A DNA stretch of 64,000 nt from Polytrichum commune (GCA_950295325.1 OX485809.1:11656001-11720000), one strand, 5' to 3'. Counted from the first letter of the stretch, positions 47,373 through 60,516 are shown. Program-made: numbers and translations. The notes: generated by a model not told the origin, from the letters alone.

Positions 47373-47880
47373 GGGCCACTTCACACTATGGCCGTCCAAG
47401 TTGAGAGGTCGTGGGATTGAATGGCCAACTTTTGTTGAGAGTTCAAAGAAAAATAGTTTAAAGTAGCCATTAAAATATAAGAATTGGAGCCTTCAGCCAT
47501 GCATAGTGTGAAGTCTCCAAAGGCCGAGCCCAAGGTCCAAAGGAAAAAGGAGCTTCTCACTTCATTCCCTGCTCAAAACAACACCTCCAATCTAATGACC
47601 GACATCTTGTCAATTTTTGATTTTATTTGATTTTATTTTGAGAAAATATTGACGGCCTCTTGACCATAGTTTGGGTTTCCATTCCTGTCCGACCCAAACT
47701 TCCGTCAAGAGTCCCTCGCCTTGGTCAAAAAGTATGGCCATGTAGGCATTTTGGAAAACGACAACCTTTGGACTTTAGCCTGTAGTGTGAAGGATGGAGA
47801 GGTCAAGTTCTTGGTTTCTTGCAATTCGATTGGTGAAAATCGACGGCCTCTCAACCTTCCGCTATAGTGTGGAGCAACCC
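47373..47880. mobile_element. Inverted-repeat MITE, GGGCCACTTCACACTATGG type
   Basis: A roughly 508-bp element. Read inward from each side the ends are GGGCCACTTCACACTATGGC and GGGTTGCTCCACACTATAGC. They are followed on both sides by a 'ttgagaggtcgt/ttgagaggccgt' block, so the imperfect terminal repeats span about 45 bp. TTA follows on the right; the left flank is TTATA, so the 3-bp duplication is inexact. Distantly related to the GGGCCACTTCACAC family. Confidence 0.6.
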
Positions 47881-50266
47881 TTAGTTATGATTTTTAAAAA
47901 ATAAAATTTCTTGAGTGTTGTTCTCTCAATAGGATTGGGTAGGGAACCCCGTGTTGGTTTCACAAACAATGAATACTGAATCAAATGGAGTTTTTTTGTT
48001 TTTTTAAAAGTAAATAAATAAAACAAAGTTAATGAGTCATGACTTTATTGATGTGACATTAACTACTATAATAGCTATTTCCATAACATAATACAAACAC
48101 GACCATGGTCCATGGGCTGAAGGTTAAGGTAGTTGGGCCGCCCTACTTGACCCCTTGTTGATAATTGAAACATGATTTCAACAAATCTTAGCATGTAGCT
48201 TTCATACACCGTATAAATAAACTACGAGTTCTCAAAAACTTCATATAGGTGTGTCCAAACTCAAACATGATTGGGCTCTTGTGCTCAAATCATATTAATT
48301 CTAGAGAATAAAACCTATGAGTTCGTTTGAGTAAGGGCTACAAAGAGACGTAGTTATTGTACATTATATAAAACTAAGGAGTGCATGTGTATATATGTAT
48401 AAGGGTGTGAGTCCAAGGTATGAATTGATTGATATGTGGCATTGTATTTTGCATGACTTCATTAGTCTTGTTGGCTTCATGGACTTTAAAATCAATTTCG
48501 TTTCATTACATTGGTGGTAACCATTTAGTATGAACCAAAGAAGAAAAACTTACTCTAGGAAACCAACTCCAATTAGTTGGACCCCTTTATACAAATTTTT
48601 GGACTTGGAATTATTTGGTCTCGACCCCGCACGTAGAACTCATTGCCGTAGTTTCATATTAGCTTGGGCAAGTGTTTGCCTAATAATTAAAGTGACCAAC
48701 ACAGTTAGGCAACTTGATTTTTTTCTTTCTTTCAAAATCGGGCAATTTCAAAATACGATCAAAATAAGTTAGTCAATCATGCGTGTTTTTCTTACAATTT
48801 TTGGATGGCTATTGCTAATTTCATCTAAGGTGGGTGATTTACCCTAAACCCCTTCCTTCACCTCTAAAGCTCCCATTAGTTACCTTGAACTCTTATGTGA
48901 CACGGTGTGTTATGTGTGAGAGGTATATTGCATCTGTGAAAGATTGTGGATTAGAAGTGTAAGAATGGCGAGAGCAAAGACTCATAAAAGACATTGCAAT
49001 GTATGTCTAAAATATTGATACTTAAAAGCTAATTTCTTGGACTAGACCACATGTGAGTTGAGCTTCTATACTTTGGGCATCACTTTAAATGTTTTTTAAA
49101 AAATTAGGCAAAACATGTCAATAATTTCCTAGACATTTAGTCACCTTTCTTTTATATACATATATGGCCAAGCTGCTAGGAAACTATGGTATAACCCAGT
49201 TCCCACAAATAAAACTCAATATAAGAATCCATATTATAATAACATGCGTTGCTCTTTGATTTGGCTATATGAATGTGATGTTACCATACTGGCCGGACCT
49301 TGTAGAATTCACATATAAATTACATGTCGACACAAAAATGTCGAACCAAATCAAATGTTACAATATGCATTGACATAATCCCCACAGGTTAGTCATGTTG
49401 ATTTGTTACCATGGATAGAGCCCACCCTCGAAAGGGGAGTGGCATGTAAAACCAAAGAGACTCTTCAATCATGCATGCTCCCCTTGAGTCGACAATCATA
49501 ATATTACTTCCTTGACACGAGTGTGTATATAATGGCAATTTCATCCCTTTTGACGATCATTTCAATACATGTAGTAAGACTTAAAGTGTTTACTACATTG
49601 ATATTCCATTTAGTGGGTGTGGTCCCGATTCCCTAAACACGCACTACTTTGCAAGATCTCCAAATTAGCGAGGGTTGTTGTTGTTGTTTTTTTTTAATAA
49701 TTTGTACTAAATTCACGAACACATGCTCATTTACCATATATTTTAAGATAATCAGTGCGTGCTCTAAGGTGTTCGTAAAACACACGATTTGTTTTGATGA
49801 GCTCAAAGAGGCCTTTTCCTTCTTCTTTCCAGTGGGTGTCACTCACTCACAAGGCATTCCTAACACTAAGAAACTAAAAAGAGCATGCATTGAATATGTC
49901 CTTCTAGACTACGCTTATTGCAATTAGTGGAGATGGACTCACATATTGCTCTAGACTGACTAGTGAGTGCCATTTCTTACCAATGAATTTCTCTTATGCG
50001 GGGTGTCCATGATAGAACATAAGTGAGTTTTGTTGATGAAATACGTCACATACATTGTTTTTATTTTTAATCCAACACCATGACTCATAGTAACTCCAAG
50101 AAATGGGGCTTATATAGAACATTGACATCGATGTGAAAGTTTGCCCAATGTTGACCTTTATTTGGGGCAAAGTTTCGGGTCATTTTCATGAAAAAATACT
50201 GCATGGTCCATGGGTTTCTATTCGAAGTGAATTAACCCCCTAAGTGGGGTAAAGGATCATGAGTTA
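47881..50266. other. Intergenic, nothing recognised
   Basis: No supported gene in this stretch. A GTTGTT/T-run tract lies at about 49675-49700. Confidence 0.4.
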
Positions 50267-50593
50267 CACTACACTAAATATGATATTTAGTGTTTTGATA
50301 CACTAAATACGAACGCATACACTAAATATCAATAACCCTATGAAAGTAAGTAACATCAAACGTAAACTCTACCACTAAATATCAACTATGGTAATATGTG
50401 GAATTACATGTTTGAATTTAGTGTTAGTAAGGATATAAAAAAAGGATATAATAAGATAGGTGGTAGTTCGAAAGGTAGCGGCACATTTATGTCTAGCACT
50501 AATTGTCAAAAAATTGAAAACTAGTGTTGAGCAGGGTAGGGTGGTAACAACACTAAGTATCATCAAACACTAAATATCATATTTAGTGTAGTG
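50267..50593. mobile_element. CACTACACTAAATAT-ended MITE, copy 1
   Basis: The 327-bp element has both ends reading CACTACACTAAATATGATAT inward (the right end as reverse complement). The TTTAGTGT/ACACTAAA motif is repeated further inside. A homologue lies at 60517-60840. Each terminus is itself palindromic, matching the solo palindromes elsewhere in the window. Confidence 0.75.
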
Positions 50594-51415
50594 AAAATCG
50601 GTTGGATTGAATCAACAAAACAAAAAGTTGGTGGAAGACATGTTCTCACCACACCTCCATGGTAAGTGGATGTTACGAAATGCAATCCCTTCATTTTGGG
50701 GCTCGGCTTTTGAAAAATATGTGAGTATCACTTTGGAATATTCCTCTAGTGTTTTTGAATACGGGGTTGCTTCAAGCTTCATCAACAAACTTGAATCTTA
50801 CTGCTGAATCGCTCAAGACCAATTCCAAGTTTCCGATCATCGTCTTTTTTCTATTCAAGTTTGAGACATTTTCCAACCTCTAAAGGAATCTCTTAAAATA
50901 GAGTACAAATAAAGTAGAAACACACAACGAGCATGGGAGTGGACTTCAAGTTACATTTGGCAATGTAAATGGCCTTGTGACTTACTTTATAGTTACCGGG
51001 GCTTGAAATTGAGCACACTAGGTTGACTACCTACTCGTATCGTGATACTATACATACTCCAAATTTAATAGAGCGAAAAAACCGAATACAAAAAACATGG
51101 AGTTCCATTCGTTTTCCACCGTGCCGAGTGTGGGCTACTAGCTAGTGTAAGGTAGTAAGTAGCTTCCTTATAAAGACCTCGGAGGCATTGAAAGTGGAGC
51201 AACAAGTAGCCCGTCACCCTTGTGCGTGTGGACAATAAAAATCGTCAACAATTCAATGCCAAAAGTGGATGTATTTTGACGGGCGTTTTGACTCGGGCAT
51301 TGTGGGCATTGTGGGCACCCAAAAGGAGGGAGCGGAATGAGAGAATTGATGAAGAAGGAAGCCAAGCACCGGCAACTCCACCCACTTAGCTAGAGTTTCA
51401 TGATGTCTATGGACT
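50594..51415. other. Intergenic, nothing recognised
   Basis: No supported gene; short frames lack motifs. Confidence 0.35.
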
Positions 51416-51805
51416 AAGGTAAGGGTGGCTATTTCCGTCCAAATTTCAGATGTGCCTAGTTGGGATGCTGAAACTATTATTTTTTATAAATTTTGAGCGC
51501 TCCGCAAAGCTGGTGCAAGAGCAACTATAAAAAAATCAAAAAAATTCCAGCATGTTTATGATTTCCTACAAAATTTTAAAGGAAACCTTGTAGAGTGACC
51601 AACACTCGCACATAGGGTACGTGGTATATCCACATGGTGGATTTCTAAAACCGACCGCTGGCAGCCAATGAAATGTTGGCAGCGCTGTGAACGGTAAAAA
51701 CACCTTGATAGGTGTTTTTGTAAACCCAGGTAAAAACACCTAGAAAGGTGCTTCCGACATAGGGGTCGACTTTAGGACCCGCACGGAAATTGCCACCCCT
51801 ACCTT
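51416..51805 (+). mobile_element. AAGGTAGGGGTGGCAA-ended MITE, copy 2
   Basis: The 390-bp direct homologue of 11692-12080, with more than 90% identity by eye over its length. It has the same terminal repeats and the same inner aggtgcttt/aaaacacct inverted motif. No target duplication resolved. Confidence 0.75.
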
Positions 51806-53519
51806 AGGTAACTTTGTTAAAGGCTTGTGAGGGGTCAAGATGGGTTATTGGATATAACCATTTTAGCATCCTTTCCTCTGGGTCCTCCGATCGTGGAGAT
51901 CGACGCCCTGGATCAAGGCCTTGAGAAGGCAAGGGTTATGTTTTGTGGAAGGCATCCTCTTCCCCAACCCTGTAATGCCATCTCATGTACCAAATGATGA
52001 TGTCAACTCCGCCATCATGAACAAGAGAGGCTCCAATAAAACAAAGTTCATGTAGGTTGTTAACTCACAATGCATGCCATAAATTGCCCCCCTGAAGCGT
52101 GAAGAGATGTAAGGTGAGTGGGCCTTATGCGGGCACTCTTCTTCATTAAACACCTACATTTGAGTGGTACATGGCAAGGCTTGTAGCTACAAATGCCCCC
52201 AAAAAATCAACCATGAGATCAAAGAATGCGTTCATAATACATGCACCATTCTAGGTGCAATAGTTCACAAAGTTTGGGGCCTAATATGTGATCACTTATG
52301 GACAAAGTGAATCTTCACTTGGACCTCCTATAAGAATTGCATCTCAACCCTTGTTTTGAAAACTTGAAATGACAATATGCATAATTCATAATTTATAACT
52401 GGATGAGACGATTCACTATTCAATTTGCACATCTGTATTTGTTTGTGGAGTTGGAAGTGTTCACAATAGTCCACAATGCGTTAAGTTAGTGAGAGGTAGA
52501 CGAGCCAATCAAAATCACTTCCAACCCAATAGTTCCAACTTGTTCTAGATGTTAATTGCTTGGATTGAAGAAAAACCCTAGGCGATTAGTGAATCTATTG
52601 CCATTAAGAATAAAATCAAGATGACATAACCTCAAATCATGATCAATATTCAAATAGCACATATGCAATCTACTTAAGTGGTTATGGTGGTAGGCATAGA
52701 ATAATGTTGAGTAGATGTTGAGTATTGACTTTTTGGCTATCCCAACCAAGGAACCCTCCACATTACTATTGAGAATAATACTATAAATGTCAATATTAGG
52801 AGGGTATTGAATCATTTTCTATTCAAAAGTACGTGTATTATAAGGTTGATGTTTGAATAAGATGTGTCTATATTAGATAGGTAACTCAACCACTTGAGTT
52901 AGGGTTTACCACATGTGTGAACTCTACCCAAATGTAGCCCGGGGAGGGGAAACCAATTGAGAGGCTTACTCACATAAGTTAGAGAAGGATGGAGTGAGAA
53001 AACCATGGGCCATGCTTCATGGGAGAAGAGAGGGAATTGTTATACACAAACGTACAATACCTCTCATCCATCCAACATAAAAAACTTACCCTCCTCTAGG
53101 TTTGTTGCCGATTCATCTCAAATGATGTTAAGCAGACTGATTTGGGGTCTTTAAACTAATTCCAATGTCGAATGTACTTTGATAGTAACCTCCAAACTAT
53201 AAACCATTTCAATTCTTTTATGTTAGATGAATGAGAGGCACACTGGTATCCAATAAGTCCCTCTCTCCTTTTTCATGTGTATATGTGACCAATTATGGAC
53301 AAAGTGGATTCACCTCGACCTCCTATAATTTTTGCATATTGTGAAAGCTCCAATTCTGAAACTGGAAATGACAATTTTGTGTGATTTAAAGTTTCTATGT
53401 ATGTGAGAAAAATATTCTTAATTCTTAATGTAAAGGTTAGAATTGTCCGTGGAGTTGGTATGTTAAGTTAGTACTTATTATTAGTGTAGGTAGGTGACTT
53501 AACCACTCGAGTCCCTGCC
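51806..53519. other. Intergenic with internal direct repeats
   Basis: No supported gene. The stretch 52275-52400 (acttatggacaaagtgaatc, then tggacctcctata) is repeated in diverged form at 53285-53400. 'cccaaatgtagcccggggag' occurs at both about 52929 and 53519. These suggest a segmental duplication of roughly 0.6-1 kb, the second copy of which abuts the GC-rich block. Confidence 0.45.
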
Positions 53520-53835
53520 CAAATGTAGCCCGGGGAGGGGAGTGAAATACCGGGCCGGGCGGCCCGCTCTGGGGAGCCGGAAGTAATCACTGGCCGGGCT
53601 TTCTGAGTGTCCCGTCCGTCCCGACCGGACCCGGCCCGGCCCGGCCCAGCCCGCCGCCCCTCCTTCTCTCTCGTTCGTTTGGAGTTTGTGACAAGCAAAG
53701 GCTAGCTTCGCAGCGTCGCCGAAAACCCCTTTCCCTGCCATCGCCATTTCTTTTCTCCCGGGCGCGTCTCCCAACGCCCCTACCTCCCGCACAGACCACC
53801 GCTCAGCCCGCGCGTCCCTCCACCCCTGCATAATT
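53520..53835. promoter_or_regulatory. GC-rich, CpG-rich block upstream of the MORN gene
   Basis: About 300 bp with GC content far above the surrounding sequence. It is rich in CpG and in gcccggcccggcc-type runs. It is followed by a (GA)n tract (53922-53946) and the leader repeats of the MORN gene. Probably the promoter or transcription start area of that gene. Frames of 70-110 codons on the minus strand here are likely GC-driven artefacts. Confidence 0.4.
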
Positions 53836-54040
53836 TTTCCGCAATTTCTAACCCCCTGCTGCGGTTTTTGGCTTCCCAGGGGAGACTCACCAAGAGCAGA
53901 CTCAAATACGAGGTCCTGGAAGTGAGAGAGAGAGAGAGAGAGAGAGGTCTTGTGTGCCAGAACTTACATTAAGTTAAGAAGGTGTCTCCACCCGTTGTGT
54001 GTGGTTGCTGTACCTGTTTCCGGCGTGGTGCCGTAATTGG

Positions 54041-54141
54041 AAGAGACACATAAAGGAAGAAGAGAGAGGGAAGGGATTGAGCTCTGCTAACTTATCCCAG
54101 TGCTTGGTGCCATATTTCAATTTACGGCTCCATCACCATCA

Positions 54142-54174
<33 letters not shown>

Positions 54175-54625
54175 TCGTTATCATCATCTTAGTTTTGGGA
54201 CCTGCCTCTCTGGTGCGGGCAAGTTGGAGTGGTTTGAGGAGGGGTGTATGGCCGTCATTGGAAGAAGAAGCAAAAGGAAAGGAGAGAGATAAGGGATTGA
54301 GCGCTGCTTCACAGTGCTTGGGTTCCATTTTGCAATATTGCAACTCTAACATCATCGTCAACATCATCATAGTTTTGGCACCTGCCTCTCTGGTGCGAGG
54401 AAGTTGGAGTGCTTCGAGGAGGGTTGTAAGTAGAAGAAGGGGAAGGGAGGGAGAAGGATAGGGGATTGAGTTTCGACAAGGGATTGAGTGCTTGGCTCCA
54501 TTTTCCGATTGTGCGGCTCCATCATCATCATCTTCATCACTATCATCATCTGTTTCTGACTTGCCTCTCTGGTGCGAGGAAGTTGGAGTGCTGTGAGGGA
54601 GGGGTGTATGACCATCATCCTGGCG
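54041..54625 (+). repeat. Tandem array in the presumed 5' leader of the MORN gene
   Basis: Three diverged units begin with gggattgag at about 54074, 54293 and 54464. Each has a 'gtgcttggctccattt'-like part, a trinucleotide tract (CATCAT/TCGTCG, with about twelve TCG in unit 1 at about 54138-54175) and 'gcctctctggtgcgaggaag', then 'ttggagtgcttcgaggaggg'. Copy lengths differ mainly in the trinucleotide tract. Confidence 0.75.
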
Positions 54626-54680
54626 TTTATCAACCGTGGGTATCCATTATGCTCCTAATGGCGCACGGCAGATTATCAGG

Positions 54681-56651
54681 GTGAGAACCGTGATATTCTG
54701 CTCAATAGGGCCTGCTAGGGTCGGGCCATTGCATTCTGATTCCATTTCACCTCCTTTCCTGCGTCATCAGTAGCCTCTCGTGTCGAAACCTTCCTAGCCG
54801 TTGTGTTTTTTTCTCTTTTAGTCAGTGTCAAGTTTATACATCAGTACTACGCCGAAGCATGGAATTGTTCGTCACAAATCCTTGGTGGCCATGGTTGTAA
54901 ACACGGGATGTTGTGAGAGAAGTTGAGGAACAGTGGCGCTGTCTTGTAGCTCTTTAGGCTCAGGTACAGGGTTTATCCATGGTTTTGAAGAGCGCTATCC
55001 GTGTTGACATTCTGTCCGCCTCTGTAGCAGGAGAACTTAGGCTTAGGTTCTAGTCGCAGGTTGCCGACGGCATAACTGGCTTGCTTCTACATCAGCAGAA
55101 CAGAAGCGAAGGAGATAAAGAATAGACCAGGATTTCTTAAATTCTTGTCAGGCTCAATTTCTCAGTCACATTGCAGGGCGCCACAGTGAACAAACTGGTC
55201 AGAAGGTCACAGAGAATATTGCCGTGGTGGAATTTCATGATAGCTCCGCTCCTTTGTAGACTCTTCAACGACGTAGGGTCAAACACTAGACAAGCTTGTA
55301 ATCCTTCATCCTGGATTACCCATCAGTATCACATTGAGAATTCCAGGAAGGTCTTAGCTGACCGATTGGAATTTCCTATCGAATAGGGGTTCATTTGCTG
55401 AGCAATTTTGGCGTGCACATCAATATGGATAAGGAGAAATCACGCTGGGTCACTTGTAACGTCCAGAATAGGCCGAATCTAGGGTTCGCGGCTTTCACTT
55501 CAGGACGATCCGATATGCGTATCAGTGCTTCGATTGCCATGTTTTGAGATGGACAATTTTGCCCGATTACTGCGGAAAATCTGGTGCAGACTATTCCAGG
55601 GAATGGGGTTTGAAGTCCTTGGTGTATTTTCTTATTAAGACTATTTTAGACTCACAATAGGAAGAATGCCTCTTCGCCCAAACTTGTCGGATGCCGCAGG
55701 AGAGCCCTGACCTGTCATGTTTTGTGATCATGAAGGGTTTCAGAGTGATTTTTGTCACAAAGTTATGATTTCAAGAGAGTGTCTTGAGCTTAAGCTGAGC
55801 CAGTAATTCTAGCAGTCATTAGTGATATATGTAACTGAGAAGGCAAATGAAACCCTAATCGATGATAGTGCTTTGCTTTGTTGCGCAGATATCCGTGTGG
55901 GTAGACAGGGTTCTGCATTGCCCCGCTCGAACAAATCAACGGTAATTTGGGGCTTCTCCAACTCCGATGACCTTGTATCTGGAATTGATCAGTGGCTTTT
56001 TGTCATGTCATACGCTTACTTTGGACGTAATATGTGATGGATGCTTTCCTCATTCTAGTTACGTATTCAGTGCCACTTGTTGTGAAAGATTCTGGAGGGT
56101 GGAGTTCTGTTGGAACTTTCAGTTCATCTCTTCCATTGAGGTTATGACAACAGGGAACAAATACCGAACAGAATACTAGCGGAGCGTGCCGGAGAGGTTG
56201 TAAAGCTCAAGTACTTGTAAGAACATTGGGTGCTTTGGATGTATGTAGAAGCAAAGTTGCTGATCAACAATGGCAACCTTTTTCAGGTGTAATTGTCCTG
56301 AAAGGAGTGGAGGCAGGGTACAATATGAAGGACCTGTCTTCTTGGTCCGCCCACATCACAAAGGAATTGCACAGGTATACTCTTTTGGAATGATAAAAAG
56401 TTAGTGTGGATGTTGCAGTAGTTTGGCTCACAATCAAGGACTTTTACTGGTAGCAGCTCTCGCGTGAAGAGAGATAGACATGTCATTCTGACGATTTTGT
56501 GTGAGGAGTAACCAAAGGTTCTTGGTGTTCTCCAGGGTTCAACCACAGAATCAGAACTGCTGCATGGTGTTATGTCTGGGTAGTTGTTGCACAACTGTCG
56601 CTGATAGATCCAACCTCAAATTTTTATGTGCAAGTAAGGGGCAGTTGACAG
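54681..56651 (+). other. Presumed 5' UTR/intron region of the MORN gene
   Basis: No convincing coding exon. A cag at 56649-56651 just before the coding exon could be a splice acceptor, and atcagg|gtgaga (near 54680) a matching donor. That would place a leader intron here. Both sites are inferred from the sequence only. Confidence 0.35.
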
Positions 56652-56669
56652 GTGTTCAAAGGACTTAGC

Positions 56670-59182
56670 ATGGAACTTTCAAAATTGAGCAAATCTCCAT
56701 CATCATTGTTGCGATCTCCGACTATAAAATCTGGGATTGATAGTCTTACGTCATTGGATGAACTTGAGCGAAGCCACGAACGTAGTAACGTCAGGGGTTG
56801 CTGGCCACAGACAGCAGGAAGCAGGGAGGGACGGGTGGCCAGGGATGGACATGGATATATGCAGGAGCGCTTGCAGCTGATGCTTCCACCAACCATTCTT
56901 GTTGCTGTCCCCTTTGTATGGTGGTTTGTGAAGGCAGGCCCATCCTATGGCCTTAACTGGCTGTCAATAGATATAGTTCCCTGGTATTGGTTCAATGTGT
57001 CGGCCCTGCTTGTGTTCTTTATAGCTTTTATTTTGTTGTTGCATATTGCTGTTCCTCACCTGTTTGGGCGGGTGCCAGTGGCACCTTCATGGGGTGTGGT
57101 CACAGAAGTGTGGTTCCAGATCTGGGATTGGCTGAGTAGTAGGTGTTTAAGGCCTTTAGCTGTCATTCTACAGCTTGTTGATGACAAAGATAGGGGACGG
57201 GGTGTCAGGTCACACTTGCAAGTGGCTCGAACAACAAGTTCCAATAAGATTAAGCCAGATGATAGTAAAGGTTTTGGGGAAGGGGTACATACATATAGCA
57301 ATGGGGATGTTTATGAGGGTGAGTTCTATCAGGGAAAGTGCTCAGGTAGTGGAGTGTACTACTTCTACAAAAGTGGAAGGTATGAGGGTGATTGGGTAGA
57401 TGGTAAATATGATGGTTATGGGGTTGAGACTTGGGCACGTGGCAGCCGGTATCGAGGACAGTACCGACAGGGTATGCGTGAAGGGTATGGAATCTACCGT
57501 TTCTACACAGGAGATGTTTACTCAGGTCATTGGTCAAATGGACAAAGCCATGGTTGTGGGATGCAGACCTGCGGTGATGGCAGTTGTTATGTTGGTGAAT
57601 TCAAGTGGGGTGTCAAGCATGGCTTTGGTTACTACCACTTCAGGTACCACATCTCCACAAGGGTTGTTTCTGTAATAGTACATCTGAAAGGTCATTAGTG
57701 TTGGGCACAGATTTGCTCAAGCTTTTGTGTTTGAATGTCATTTGCAATGAGGGTTGTGTATTAGGTATAAGTGGTGTGATCAGCAGTATGAATAAATAGT
57801 GAGAATAGTGTGCAGCATGCTATACTTGGAAAGCAGACAAGTTGTAGAGGCTTTGAGTGAGAACCAGAAATAACCACAATCACAAATAGGAGAATTGAAT
57901 TGGTTGTTCTATAATGGAATGATGTGACCAAGTCTTTCTGCTGCACACAGGAGGTCAAGGTGCATTGTACCTGTGTTATTAGCAGTGTATACTATATTTG
58001 TTGTACCATATTGGGTGCGGTTGGATTATATTAATGTGGATATATCTTTCTGAAGAAGATTTGAACATTTTTAGGATTGAACATTTGATTTATTTCATTC
58101 TAGATCTGTAACAGCTTCTGGGAACTATGCTCCTTGTAAGCATACCTGGATATGTGCCATTTGAATGATAGTCAACACATGCTTTGGCTTGGTTTGGTTG
58201 TTTTCTAAGGATCTGAAATTTGTGGGTGGGGTTAGGAACGGGGATACCTATGCCGGAGAGTATTTTGCAGACAAGATGCATGGGTATGGTGTTTACAAGT
58301 TTGCAAATGGCCATCGCTATGAAGGGTCATGGCATGATGGAAGGAAACAAGGGCTGGGCATCTACACGTTCCGCAATGGGGATACTCATGCTGGTCATTG
58401 GCATTTGGGTACATTGGAGAGTCGAAGCACACAAGTTCCCAATCCAGTGACAGCAGTTGCTGTCCCTCACACTAAAGTCTTGAATGCTGTGCAGGTACAG
58501 CACTAGTGCCATGCATTAGCAGAGATGGTTGTATGTTCTAGGAGGCTTATGTGCTTGTAGACTCCTGTGCATCTAACCCTGGAATATTTGGACACTGTCT
58601 CAGTGACAAAAAGAAATTCACATGCTCAAATTTTTCTTTACATATGCCCATTGCAAAAGTTTACAAGCATTATTGATAGGTGTTGGTTTCACAGCAAGCT
58701 TTACCTTGGTTTTGGCTTTGGTTTTGGCTTTTGAAAGTCAAAGCTGGAGCTTACATAGGGACTGTATGGCCTATTTTATGAATCCTTTACATGGTGATTG
58801 CTATGCAAAGCCGGAGCATGCACTAGAAGTTCCTTCAAGTGGATGTATATCTCTTGAGACTAAAGTTTAAATTGCAGAGATTAACTTGGATTGCAGGATG
58901 TGTGAAACTGAAATTTGCTGTCTAAATTTCTGAATGTAGTCCCGTTTACCAGCCTCAGAAGTCACCAGGAATTGCATAAACCTGACTTCTGTATCCTTTT
59001 GGATGGCTTTGTGTGTTCAGGAGGCCAGGAGGGCAGCGCACAAAGGGATGGAAGTGCAGCGGGTGGATGAGAGGGTGAAAAAGTCTGTGGCTCTTGCTAA
59101 TCGGGCAGCCAATGCTGCTAGGGTTGCTGCAGTGAAAGCTGTCCATCGCAGCACACTGACTTCGATTTCTATCAGTGTTTAA
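56670..59182 (+). CDS. Membrane-anchored MORN-repeat protein, three exons
   Basis: Coding exons are 56670-57643, 58236-58494 and 59021-59182 (stop TAA), giving 464 residues. Introns are GT-AG; the first splits an Arg codon that completes a MORN repeat (HFR|NGDTY), and the second is phase 0. An in-frame TGA 24 bp upstream supports the ATG. The N-terminus (KSPSSLLRSPTIKSGIDSL) is Ser-rich. Hydrophobic segments lie at about residues 69-90 and 108-131. MORN repeats start at residues 215, 238, 261, 284, 307, 330 and 353, exactly 23 apart, with a partial one at 376. The C-terminus (VDERV, ANRAANAARVAAVKAV) is an Ala-rich helix conserved in plant homologues. MORN repeats bind phospholipids or proteins; the protein has no SET domain despite 'SET7/9' labels. 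The Arabidopsis relatives MRF1/MRF2 were linked to flowering time (recalled). Role here is unproven. Confidence 0.92.
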
Positions 59183-59885
59183 GTTAACATCATGACACAA
59201 TTTTGTAGTGTAATGGAGTCAGAAATGTCACTGCAAATCAATATGTACATCTTCTCGCCTTCTATTGGATCATTGGTCCATTGTAACATATGACAGAGGA
59301 CTTAGCTGTAATGTACACAACACTGGTCTTCTGGGCTGTACAACCAGTCTTTGATCAATGAGAAGTTCCTTTTGGTTAAGTGTGTGGATGCCTTCAGATC
59401 AATCTCTGCGGGGGTTTATTTGGGACATCCAGTTGTAGAAAAGACTCTACAGGGCCTGAAACATAGATCCAATTGTTATCAATGACTGAATGACTTGATA
59501 AAAGTCAAGCATCCTCTGAATCCTGACTACAAGTTTCAGAGTGATGGGATCTTCAGGAATGTGGATTTGAATACAGTTGTGCAATTAAGTCTAAATTGCT
59601 TTATTGTCTATTGATCATTCACATTTATCTCTGCAATCTCTTTGTGTGCTAGATGCTGTAAGTAATGAGCAGTTCGGAGGGTCTGTCCACTTTACAGTTT
59701 CAACTTGAGAGCTCAAACTGTTTACCATGCCTACGGTGCTTAGATTCCACCTTGTTGGATCAGAAATGTCTACAACAAGATCTCAGTCAAAATCTCAAGC
59801 ACTTTCATGCAGGTTTCTGAGGAATGTTGAGAGTTTGACCTCTTATTTTGTGGTCCTCAAGCATTAACAAGTATCAGTGCGTAAG
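59183..59885. other. 3' flank of the MORN gene
   Basis: Probably 3' UTR then intergenic sequence. No further exon or gene recognised, and no consensus polyadenylation signal could be picked out with confidence. Confidence 0.35.
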
Positions 59886-60000
59886 GGCCGGTTTACACTA
59901 TGGACCAGGGCTCTGCAAGGCAGATGATTGGCTCTTGAAGTTGTCCCGGGACAACTTTGGTGTACACTAAGGAAAAAATGGCAAAGGGACCATGAAGGTT
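59886..60000 (+). repeat. Half-element with GGGCCGGTTTACACTATGG terminus
   Basis: The start gggccggtttacactatgga resembles the ends of the 47373-47880 MITE. A matching right end (…ccatagtgtaaaccggccc) was not found, so this is a truncated or unrelated copy. Confidence 0.35.
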
Positions 60001-60516
60001 GAGGTCCCCAAAATATACTTTTTAAGGCTTAATAAATGCACTGACATGGTCCAAGGGGTTTGCAGTGAGAGGCAAGAGAGGTGGTGTGGTAGGAAAAGGA
60101 AAGGGCCCATGTTAGAGTAATGTTGGTTTAATAAAATTGTAATGAATCTACCCACTTTATGCATTAATTATATCATAGCTCATGAGACATACCATTACTA
60201 CATTGCCCTACCCCTTAAACCGGCTCCCATGTGTTTCACCAATCAATGTGAGACATCTAGAACTCAAGAATTCAAGTGCAGCTTTGTTTTTTTGGTCTAC
60301 CAACTGCAATGTTTGGAATTTGGGGGCTTGTAATATACCATTGGAAAGGTCTTGAAAATACCTTTGCAACGGCATATTACACACCCCAAAAAGTTTTAAA
60401 ATTATAGGTGCAAAACGAAGACGAAAAATCTGTAGTTGGTTAGTGCATGTTGATCAAGGTGGTTAGAAGAACCGCAATGGGAAAACGACTGCGGTTCTTT
60501 TTTTGCATAGTTTTCT

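Noticed and set aside
53499-53831. Minus-strand frames of 70-110 codons in the GC-rich block
   Set aside because: Arg/Gly-rich products expected from GC-rich DNA; no domain and overlapping frames on the same strand.
56652-56669. GTG start six codons upstream of the MORN gene ATG
   Set aside because: GTG is not expected as a start in a plant nuclear gene; ATG at 56670 gives the family-like N-terminus.
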